From Dehalococcoidia bacterium (GTDB lineage Bacteria; Chloroflexota; Dehalococcoidia; UBA2979): a DNA stretch of 5,456 nt. Shown one piece after another: positions 1-4,888 of this stretch. The notes beneath the pieces are model-generated. The model had not been told where the DNA came from and searched no databases. It saw only the letters and a list, made by a program, of their open reading frames with translations. Where the stretch lies: positions 1-5,456 of the forward strand of contig JASLOV010000302.1 in assembly GCA_030745285.1 (NCBI GenBank), written 5' to 3'. Made by a program: the position numbers and the translations under genes. How positions within the stretch are numbered: the first letter of the stretch is position 1; each line of letters opens with the position of its first letter.

Positions 1-1842
1 GGCCCAGCGAACGGTCCGACCGCGGACAGTGCCGTTGCGGCGAATCGAGGTCAAGGCGGCAACGCCCGCCATGACCAGGAGCAATGCCCAGACGACGCTG
101 ATGTCGAGCTGCGGGGCGGGCGACGCGAAGAGACCGCGATCGGAACTGGCGCCCCCGCCCGACGCTACCGGCACGCTGAAGGCACTTCGAGTGTCGTCGA
201 AGCCCTCGCGCCGGACGTCGACGGAGACCTCCCAGGTAAGCGAGAGACTCACAAAGGAGGCGGTCGCGATGAAGACTCCTTGTCCCTTGGGCACAGCCTC
301 GACCTGGTCTCCACCGGCGCCGCCAAGGCGGGTGCTCAGGTTCAGTCGCACCTGCTCGACCGGCCCGACATCGCTCCCGTCCGGGTGGTAGAGATGCAGG
401 CGCAGTTCGTTCACTCCGAACTGCGCCGGCATCACCTGCAGGTGGACGCTTAAATCATCGACCTGCTCGACGCCGTTGAACGGAACTGGCGACGACGACG
501 ATTGCACGACCTCGCCGCCCCTCGCCGTTGGCACCTGGCCGAGCGTCGCCACGGACAACAGCACGACGGCGGCCAGCGCTGCTTCGAGCGGGAGCATTCG
601 TCGCAGCCGGCGCAGCGCTACGCCCGCGTCGATGGCGCCCGCGGACAGCTGCCCCAGAAGTCGCCGGTTGATGAGTGCGACGAGGAGCACCGGCAGCAGC
701 AGCGCAAGCTTTGCCAGCAGCCATCGTCCGTACGCCGTCTCGACCAACGCTCCCGCCGTCGGCAGTTCGCCGATCGCCCGCACGACCCCCGTGGCGCCCA
801 GCGCGTAGAGAGCGGCAGCAGCGAGGATCGAGAATCTCCCGACGAGGCGAAGCAGGCCTTTGTCCGAAGTCTCGGTGCGGTGCGCTCGTACGAAGAGCGC
901 TGCGAGGAAGATCAGTCCGCCGACCCACGCCGCCGCGAGCGCGAGATGAGCGAAGTCGGCCGCGATCGCCCACGCACGACCCGGGGCGGCTGCGGCGTGG
1001 CTCAACATCGTGACGGTGAACAGTGCCCCCGATGCTAGCAGTGGCAGAGCTGCGAGCGTTGCGTCGCGCCAGCGCCCGAGCGGCGTGCTGAGGGCGGTTC
1101 CGACTGCCGCGGTCAGCGCGAGCACAGCCGCCGCGCGCCAGAGCCAGAGCGTTCCGAAACGGGACTCCGTCAGCAGCGCAGACAGTGCGCCACCGAGGGC
1201 CTCGTGCTGAGCGTTGAGTTGGAGGATCGAACCAGCCACGATGAGCGGCAGTGCTGCGAGCGAGAGGCGGAGGTAGAGCGCCGTCCTCGTCTCTCTCCAG
1301 ACGCGGCCCTCACTCCACGCAAACATAAGTACCAGAGCGCCGCCGAGCACGACCGAGAAGCCGCCAAACGTGAACCAGCGACCCACGATCTCCTGCGAAG
1401 AGTTGCCGCTCCCCAGGTCCGGTGCGAAGGCAATTCCCGTGGGAACCGTGCCGTCCTCATTCAGGACGGTGAACGTGAACGATCCGCTCCACTCGTGCCC
1501 GTCGCGCGTCGAGAGCGTGCGATAGACGACCGTGTAGATGCCGGGGTTGAGCGCGCGAGGAAGCGCCGAGAGGTGCTGGGCGTCCGCCGGGTCGACGCGC
1601 ATCCCGTCGATCCTCAGCGCGGTGCCGTCGGCCGCGAAGAGCTCGAAACGGCTGAACTCAGGTTCCAGCGGCTCCGAGAACCAGAGATCGATCGAGCCGG
1701 GCGAGGCAAGCAATCCGGACTGACTCGCGGGCAATGAGCGCACGAGCACCGCGTGAGCCTCGGCAGGCATCTGACTCGCGGCGACGGATGCCACCAGGAT
1801 GGCAAGTGCAGCAGCGGCGCGGGCTGCGGAGCGAAGCCTCAC
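1..1842 (-). CDS. copCD: CopC-CopD-YtkA/FixH fusion, copper import/resistance membrane protein (3' end off left edge)
   Basis: Partial, 614 codons, open to the window edge with no internal stop. A signal peptide (about 1-29, cut after A-E-A) leaves a mature N-terminal His30. Residues 30-132 are a CopC beta-sandwich with the copper-type motif D114-G115-H116 followed by W-S-G-S-F. Eight hydrophobic helices follow (about 157-175, 190-206, 232-252, 260-280, 294-316, 337-354, 375-391, 419-434): the CopD permease. The family signature D296-x-x-H299 ... A-A-W-V-G-G lies in helix five, RFS at 336-338, and YGRWLLAK at 371-378. Residues 461-560 read as a YtkA/FixH-like beta domain and 580-597 as a ninth helix. 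The start is GTG at 1842-1840, overlapping the stop of the upstream copC by 3 nt, with GAGGGG at 1851-1856 (8-nt spacing) as ribosome site. CopD proteins are held to move copper across the membrane; the metal here is inferred from family. Confidence 0.93.
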   Translation of the reverse strand, partial: MRLRSAARAAAALAILVASVAASQMPAEAHAVLVRSLPASQSGLLASPGSIDLWFSEPLEPEFSRFELFAADGTALRIDGMRVDPADAQHLSALPRALNPGIYTVVYRTLSTRDGHEWSGSFTFTVLNEDGTVPTGIAFAPDLGSGNSSQEIVGRWFTFGGFSVVLGGALVLMFAWSEGRVWRETRTALYLRLSLAALPLIVAGSILQLNAQHEALGGALSALLTESRFGTLWLWRAAAVLALTAAVGTALSTPLGRWRDATLAALPLLASGALFTVTMLSHAAAAPGRAWAIAADFAHLALAAAWVGGLIFLAALFVRAHRTETSDKGLLRLVGRFSILAAAALYALGATGVVRAIGELPTAGALVETAYGRWLLAKLALLLPVLLVALINRRLLGQLSAGAIDAGVALRRLRRMLPLEAALAAVVLLSVATLGQVPTARGGEVVQSSSSPVPFNGVEQVDDLSVHLQVMPAQFGVNELRLHLYHPDGSDVGPVEQVRLNLSTRLGGAGGDQVEAVPKGQGVFIATASFVSLSLTWEVSVDVRREGFDDTRSAFSVPVASGGGASSDRGLFASPAPQLDISVVWALLLVMAGVAALTSIRRNGTVRGRTVRWA

Positions 1843-2447
1843 TCCGGCGGCCCCTCAATGCCGGCGGAGTGACGAACAGCGCGCACCATCAGGGCGGCGC
1901 TGGCGGCGACCGCAGCACCGGCGAGCAGGAGCCACCACGGGAACCTGTTCGCCCCGTCGGCGACGAGGCTGGACGCCTCAGCAGCGCTAGCTCGAGGGGC
2001 AGGAGCAGAGTTCGGCGCCTCGGCGTCTCGCGGCGCCGTTGCCACGGGCGCGAGCGGATCGACCGTGAATCGGAACGTGCCGTCGGCCGTGTCGCCATCG
2101 ACCGCCGAGAGCGTCCGCCAGGCGACGGTGTACTCGCCCGGGCCCAGCCTTCCGAGCATCGCCACGGAGAGGTGTGTGCGGTCCTCATTGTCGAGCACCG
2201 CGACGTCATCGCTGACGCGCTCCCCACCCGGCCCGACGACGCTGATCGTGTTTTCACCCTCGCGCCGGAACATCTCCTGCGTGAACCAGACGTCCACTCG
2301 CTCAGGGGCCGACCGGACGACGGCATCCGCCGCGGGCTCCGAGCGGTCGTAGCTCGCGTGGGCGGTAATGCGGGAGGGCGCGAGGCCGGCGACGGCGGCG
2401 ACACCGATCACCGCCATCGCCAGCCATCGCGCACCCCGTTGCATCAT
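1839..2447 (-). CDS. copC: CopC-domain periplasmic metal-binding protein with C-terminal membrane anchor
   Basis: 202 residues. A signal peptide (1-29, ending R-I-T-A) precedes His30, so the mature protein would begin with His as in CopC. The domain (30-130) has the CopC pattern: a Y-D-R-S-E-P start, V-D-V-W-F-T-Q-E-M at 51-59, G-E-Y-T-V-A-W-R at 104-111 and G-T-F-R-F-T-V at 123-129. A Pro/Ala-rich linker (about 131-168) leads to one transmembrane helix (170-189) and a short cytoplasmic tail. Known CopC copper sites use His1 plus Asp-x-His; here that motif is D117-G118-D119, so the distal His is replaced by Asp and copper affinity may differ. It starts 3 nt after the lipoprotein gene's stop and overlaps the CopC-CopD fusion by 3 nt. 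A second ATG directly follows the first. No good ribosome site is visible, suggesting coupling to the upstream gene. Confidence 0.92.
   Translation of the reverse strand: MMQRGARWLAMAVIGVAAVAGLAPSRITAHASYDRSEPAADAVVRSAPERVDVWFTQEMFRREGENTISVVGPGGERVSDDVAVLDNEDRTHLSVAMLGRLGPGEYTVAWRTLSAVDGDTADGTFRFTVDPLAPVATAPRDAEAPNSAPAPRASAAEASSLVADGANRFPWWLLLAGAAVAASAALMVRAVRHSAGIEGPPE
1851..1856 (-). promoter_or_regulatory. Ribosome binding site that fixes the GTG start of the CopC-CopD fusion
   Basis: On the minus strand GAGGGG lies 8 nt before the GTG start at 1842, inside the last codons of the preceding copC gene. Together with the stop/start overlap it supports translational coupling of the two genes and decides for GTG over any downstream start, since only this start keeps the signal peptide. 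Confidence 0.55.
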
Positions 2448-2450
2448 CGC

Positions 2451-2924
2451 CTAGTCGTGATCGTTGTCGTCGTCGTGGTCAGCGGCCGACATCCCTGCCT
2501 GCTCGGCGAGGAAGGCGAAGCCGGCCCCGCTCAGGGCGTGGAATGCCCCGTGCGCGGGCGTCACGGTCTCGGCGGCCTGGCTGGCATCGTCGGCGGCCAG
2601 CGCCATCTCAAAGAGCATCGACTGAGCGAGGAAGGCCTCGGCCAGCTCGTGCAGCGGCTCGGGCCAGTCGACGACCGCGACGGCCGTGCGGGCGTTGCGC
2701 AGGCTGCCCAGCCAGGCGGGCTCAATCCCCCCGCCTTCCACGGTCAATGTCATTTCCATGTGGTGCAGCCCGGCACTGCCGAGGATGTCGAGCGATGCGA
2801 GCATCGCTCCGACATCGACGGCGGCTTCGTGGCTCTCTGCGTCCGAGTTGTCGTCGCCACAGGCAACGACCAGCGCCGCGCTCATAGCGACCAGTAAGAA
2901 GACAATCGAAAGGTAGCGTCTCAT
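2451..2924 (-). CDS. Putative metal-binding lipoprotein, family unknown
   Basis: 157 residues. Residues 1-21 are a lipoprotein signal (R-R, hydrophobic core, lipobox L-V-V-A-C with Cys22); mature residues after Cys are G-D-D. I do not recognise the family. The body looks largely helical after a short beta-like stretch. Possible metal ligands are H54-H55-M56-E57-M58, H125 and H129 (P-A-H-G-A-F-H), and a C-terminal tail of alternating Asp/His (149-157, D-H-D-D-D-N-D-H-D). There are no lysines. The start is set by TGGAGGT just upstream of ATG 2924. The gene sits 38 nt after the His-rich membrane protein gene and 3 nt before copC, so it is almost surely co-transcribed with the CopC/CopD genes. 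I infer an extracytoplasmic metal chaperone or buffer tethered to the membrane; no catalytic motif is visible. The coding call is firm, the role is not. Confidence 0.85.
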   Translation of the reverse strand: MRRYLSIVFLLVAMSAALVVACGDDNSDAESHEAAVDVGAMLASLDILGSAGLHHMEMTLTVEGGGIEPAWLGSLRNARTAVAVVDWPEPLHELAEAFLAQSMLFEMALAADDASQAAETVTPAHGAFHALSGAGFAFLAEQAGMSAADHDDDNDHD

Positions 2925-2926
2925 GA

Positions 2927-2938
2927 CACCTCCAGGTG
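2927..2938 (-). promoter_or_regulatory. Strong Shine-Dalgarno inside a small inverted repeat
   Basis: On the minus strand the sequence CACCTGGAGGTG is a perfect inverted repeat (arms CACCT/AGGTG). It contains the GGAGG ribosome site of the lipoprotein gene, whose ATG follows 2-3 nt after the repeat. A CACC/GGTG stem with a 4-nt loop could partly mask the site, but the stem is very short. This is the best ribosome site in the operon. Confidence 0.5.
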
Positions 2939-2962
2939 CGTAGCTCGTATCGGGAAACGGCG

Positions 2963-3322
2963 CTACGCGGCTCGCGGCGGAGGTGTGGGAGGTCGCGCCG
3001 GGAAGCTCACATGAGCTAGCTCACGAGCAGAGCGCGCCGGCAAGACCGGCTGTGCGGGAGGCCTGACCTCGCCGCCGTCAGGCCGCAGGCTAGCGTTGGC
3101 GAGGACCGGCTGTTCGGCACAGCTTGCTGGGCCTTCGTGGCAGTGGTCCACATGACTGTGATCCGCTTGGCCGCGGGCTTGATCGGGAAGGTAGGTCGCG
3201 GATGCGAGCGGCGGGACGAGTTGCTGCCAGTGTCCCAGGTAGGTCAGCGAGGGAAGCAGGGCCACGATCAGCACCCGCACCCTGATAGACATCGTACGGC
3301 GTCCGGTCTGGGTGTTGCTCAT
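2963..3322 (-). CDS. Small His/Cys-rich membrane-anchored protein, probable metal binder at head of copper operon
   Basis: 119 residues from ATG 3322. One hydrophobic helix lies at about 14-31 (V-R-V-L-I-V-A-L-L-P...), preceded by basic residues (R8, R9, R14, R16), so it is an anchor or uncleaved signal. Just outside it, residues 54-68 carry a dense ligand cluster, D-H-S-H-V-D-H-C-H then C68 (H55, H57, H60, C61, H62, C68). The Pro-rich C-terminus ends P-P-T-P-P-P-R. I recall small proteins with an H-C-H...C core and this tail beside copper genes in Chloroflexota, but cannot name a family. The start is uncertain: ATG 3292 would still keep the helix (109 residues), while a GTG at 3439 would add 39 polar residues and lies within the palindrome. 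None has a clear ribosome site. It is the first gene of the operon, 38 nt before the lipoprotein gene. Confidence 0.7.
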   Translation of the reverse strand: MSNTQTGRRTMSIRVRVLIVALLPSLTYLGHWQQLVPPLASATYLPDQARGQADHSHVDHCHEGPASCAEQPVLANASLRPDGGEVRPPAQPVLPARSARELAHVSFPARPPTPPPRAA

Positions 3323-3434
3323 TGCAGCGGCCGCCAAGGCATGAGATGGGTGGGTACCGACAGCATATGTCAGTAGGTCGCGGGGCAGGGGGTGCCGCCG
3401 GGTCTCCCGCGCCGCGAGAACGCGTCGTTCGTGA

Positions 3435-3455
3435 GACACTCAGACGATGAGTGTC
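3435..3455. promoter_or_regulatory. Perfect 8-bp inverted repeat, candidate operator of the copper operon
   Basis: GACACTCA and TGAGTGTC are exact reverse complements separated by the 5-nt spacer GACGA, a dyad of 21 bp suitable for a dimeric regulator. It lies 113-133 nt upstream of the chosen ATG at 3322. The stem is only half GC and is not followed by a T-run on either strand, so an operator is favoured over a terminator. The regulator class cannot be assigned from sequence; no regulator gene is in the window. Confidence 0.5.
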
Positions 3456-3467
3456 GGCATCGAGGTT

Positions 3468-3482
3468 CACTCAGCGTGAGGG
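3468..3482. promoter_or_regulatory. Second, imperfect half-site pair next to the main palindrome
   Basis: CACTCA, spacer GCG, then TGAGGG: one mismatch from TGAGTG. The CACTCA of this site is 31 bp from that of the main palindrome, close to three helical turns, so two dimers could sit on the same face of the DNA. It is suggestive only because the motif is short. Confidence 0.3.
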
Positions 3483-3611
3483 CCGGAGCGATGCGCGACG
3501 GCGATCAGGTGACATGACAGCCCGACGACGTTCGGATGTTTCGAGTCCCGCAGGGAGGCTGGCGTTCTTCGCCCTGAGCTTTGGACAGCGTGAGGTCGTG
3601 GGGCCGCTCGA

Positions 3612-3845
3612 CTAGCTACAGCTGCAGAGATTCTGCCCCCTGGCTGTCGGTGCAGGGGTTGCATGGGAGGTGCCCTGTGCTTCTTCCGCGACCGCCAGAA
3701 AGGTGATGGCATCCTCGTTTTCAGCGTCGAGCCTAAGCACCATGCGCGAGCGCTCATCGAGCAGGGCCCAGTCCTCGGCATCAGCGGCTTGCTCCGCCCG
3801 GTCGAGGAGGGATTCGATGCGGCGTTGGATGCGTTCGCTTCGCAT
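3612..3845 (-). CDS. Small helical-repeat (TPR-like) protein, likely detached N-terminal domain
   Basis: 77 residues. Residues 2-57 read as two or more amphipathic helices: E-R-I-Q-R-R-I-E-S-L-L-D-R-A-E (4-18), D-W-A-L-L-D-E-R-S-R-M-V-L-R-L-D (25-40), then A-E-N-E-D-A-I-T-F-L-A-V-A-E-E-A (41-56). This pattern, ending in D-x-E-N-x-D-A-x-x-F-L-A-x-A-E, is one I recall from the start of Chloroflexota protein kinases and adenylate/guanylate cyclases, where it precedes a Pro-rich linker and the catalytic domain. Here only a short linker (A-T-P-A-P-T-A-R-G) and an unrelated Cys/Ser end follow, so the gene is either a free-standing adaptor or a truncated remnant. Downstream frames show no kinase or cyclase motif. 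A TATCAT hexamer (3856-3861) upstream and no ribosome site suggest a near-leaderless message. It is divergent from the P-loop kinase. Confidence 0.62.
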   Translation of the reverse strand: MRSERIQRRIESLLDRAEQAADAEDWALLDERSRMVLRLDAENEDAITFLAVAEEAQGTSHATPAPTARGQNLCSCS

Positions 3846-3949
3846 GACGGACGGAATGATAGCGCGCCGCGCCCCTCACCCGTTTCAGCGGCGCAGAAAT
3901 GCGAGTTACTCATGCTAGGGTCAGCGGGTTCGCTCACCGCGAGGTCGCG
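3846..3949. promoter_or_regulatory. Divergent intergenic region with weak promoter-like hexamers
   Basis: It separates the leftward 77-residue gene from the rightward kinase. Leftward, TATCAT (3856-3861) matches the -10 consensus at five of six bases but has no -35. Rightward, TGCTAGGGT (3913-3921) has the shape of an extended -10, again without a -35. Both are weak matches; the region is mainly inferred to be a promoter from the gene arrangement. Confidence 0.3.
3941..3944 (+). promoter_or_regulatory. Ribosome binding site fixing the kinase start at ATG 3950
   Basis: GAGG lies 5 nt before ATG 3950. An in-frame ATG at 3899 would add 17 residues unlike the family and has no better ribosome site, so 3950 is preferred. 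Kinases of this group begin only a few residues before the P-loop strand, which also fits. Confidence 0.5.
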
Positions 3950-4533
3950 ATGTCCGACTCAAGCACGATCGGCTCGCGCATCGTCGTCGTCGGCCCACCT
4001 GCTCCGGGAAAAGCACGCTGGCGGCCACGCTCGCTGAGCGGCTCGACATGCCCCTCGTCGAGCTCGACGCGCTCTTCTGGCAGCCCAACTGGGTCAAGAG
4101 CGACGACGAGACGTTCGGCGCGAAGCTGGGGAAGGCGACGGCTGGCGACGCCCGGATCGCCGCGGGCGACTACCGTCGCGTCTCCGAACGTGTGCTCTGG
4201 CCACGCGCAGAGACGATCGTCTGGCTCGACTTTCGGCTTTCGCTGGTGGCGCGCAGACTGCTTGCCCGCTCCTGGAGACGCTGGCGCAACAAGGAGATGC
4301 TCTGGGGCACGAACCGGGAGCGCTTCTTGGCCCTCCTCTATCGGCGTGACTCGCTCTTCTACTACGCGATCCGGACTCACCGCTCTCACCGTCGCGGTTG
4401 GCTCGGGATGATGGCCGACCCCCGGTGGTCACACCTGAACTTCGTCCAGCTCCGTAGCCCCGCCGAGCTGGCGCGTTGGCTCGCTCAGACGGCGCCGTCG
4501 CGCGACGACAGGGACTCGAGCGTCCGCCCCTAG
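3950..4533 (+). CDS. P-loop nucleotide kinase (adenylate-kinase-like / FlaR topology-modulation type), frameshifted in Walker A
   Basis: The first frame (from ATG 3950) gives the P-loop strand R-I-V-V-V-G; the rest of the protein is in the -1 frame to TAG 4533. Joined, it is 194 residues: Walker A G15-P-P-A-[S/P]-G20-K21-S22-T23, then L-A-A-T-L-A-E-R-L, E38-L-D-A-L-F-W-Q-P-N-W48, W-x-x-A-E-T-I-V-W-L-D-F in the middle, an Arg-rich lid with N-K-E-M-L-W-G-T-N-R-E-R, and a closing D-P-R-W-S-H-L ... L-R-S-P-A-E-L-A-R-W-L. Order and length match small kinases annotated as AAA/adenylate kinase or DNA topology modulation protein. The substrate is unknown; phosphate transfer from ATP is family knowledge. 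The break falls between 3995 and 4012. One extra G (GC to GGC at 4001-4002) would give the classic G-P-P-G-S-G-K-S-T. Read without repair, only residues after ATG 4048 survive, lacking the ATP site. A base error, a mutation or a -1 ribosomal shift are all possible. Confidence 0.82.
4006..4012 (+). other. GGGAAAA heptamer at the kinase frame break, possible -1 frameshift site
   Basis: In the upstream reading frame the bases read G GGA AAA, the X-XXY-YYZ layout of -1 slippery sites; lambda's G-T shift uses the close relative GGGAAAG. Slipping here would join the two frames with the Walker A motif G-P-P-A-P-G-K-S-T intact. The heptamer also arises simply from coding Gly-Lys-Ser, and no clear stimulatory stem-loop or upstream ribosome-like site was identified, so a base deletion is the simpler reading. 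Confidence 0.25.
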
Positions 4534-4585
4534 CGTCCTCGCGCTCGACGTTGGCAACCCCGCGTCACAGCCGCCCGTCGCATCG

Positions 4586-4888
4586 TCAACCGCCCGGCAA
4601 CAGCCGAGACGCCAAGCGGTTCGAAGGTTCGAACGAGATCCGGGAGAGGTATATCCCCTCCTTGTCGCCCCCGGCAGCGGGCTGCGGTGCAGCGAGGCAG
4701 CGGTCGAACTGGACGAGGTAGACCTGCCCGGGCGAGGGATGGTCGACGGTGAAGGTCTCGTCCTCGGTGCCGCCCTTGCAGGTGTGGAGTTGCAGCGGCG
4801 AGTCCAGCTGCAGACCGGCGCCGAAGCCGCGCCCGGTGAGGCTAGATCGACTCGGCCTGCGCCCGACTTCGATCCTGGACAGGGGCAC
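4586..4888 (-). CDS. Unrecognised ORF, possibly a gene remnant downstream of the enoyl-CoA hydratase
   Basis: The ORF could begin at ATG 4888 (100 residues), but this overlaps the end of the hydratase gene by 47 nt, and its first 18 or so residues look like a shadow of that gene. From about 4840 to the stop at 4586 the codons end mostly in G or C and the text reads as a plausible protein: G-F-G-A-G-L-Q-L-D, L-Q-L-H-T-C-K-G-G, a strand-like G-Q-V-Y-L-V-Q-F-D-R-C, and K-E-G-I-Y-L-S-R-I. Two cysteines flank a beta-rich stretch. I cannot assign a family; a beta-trefoil-like lectin fragment crossed my mind but is not supported. No ribosome site or independent start is visible after the hydratase stop, so a truncated C-terminal piece of a former gene is as likely as a real small gene. 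Confidence 0.3.
   Translation of the reverse strand: MPLSRIEVGRRPSRSSLTGRGFGAGLQLDSPLQLHTCKGGTEDETFTVDHPSPGQVYLVQFDRCLAAPQPAAGGDKEGIYLSRISFEPSNRLASRLLPGG
4618..4633. repeat. Tandem 8-bp repeat GGTTCGAA x2
   Basis: GGTTCGAA occurs twice head to tail. It resembles the T-loop of a tRNA at first sight, but no stems or acceptor arm fit around it. It lies in the last third of the unrecognised ORF and is probably chance or a small duplication. Confidence 0.4.

Larger units (their letters stand above)
3323..3611. other. Non-coding upstream region of the copper operon
   Basis: These 289 bases between the His-rich protein gene and the end of the 77-residue gene contain no ORF I can support. They hold the inverted-repeat cluster described separately and presumably the operon promoter. 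The only faint leftward -10-like sequence is TATGCT (about 3362-3367 on the minus strand), with no matching -35 hexamer, so I do not place a promoter. Nothing like a terminator with a T-run is visible for the leftward 77-residue gene. Confidence 0.6.

Noticed and set aside
455..973. Leftward 172-codon ORF inside the CopC-CopD fusion
   Set aside because: It is an out-of-frame, Arg-rich reading of the CopD helices; the real frame there gives clear membrane segments and the D-x-x-H motif.
2461..2480. GTC/GTT triplet run as a microsatellite
   Set aside because: It simply encodes the Asp/His/Asn tail of the lipoprotein.
1734..2897. Long rightward ORF of 387 codons antisense to the copper operon
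   Set aside because: It is Arg/Gly/His-rich with no recognisable domain and lies wholly opposite three well-supported genes; such open antisense frames are expected in GC-rich DNA.
3340..3356. CsoR-like half-site (TACCCACCC on the minus strand)
   Set aside because: Only one half is present; no facing G-rich half lies at the expected distance.
3435..3455. Intrinsic terminator for the 77-residue gene
   Set aside because: The stem is about half GC and no T-run follows on either strand; an operator fits better.
3467..3937. Leftward 156-codon ORF over the 77-residue gene
   Set aside because: It has low-complexity composition and no motif apart from a chance HPNVVGL-like stretch, while the overlapping 77-residue frame shows regular amphipathic helices.
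4611..4645. Possible tRNA T-arm (GGTTCGAA)
   Set aside because: Neither strand offers a matching T stem, anticodon arm or acceptor stem within tRNA distance.
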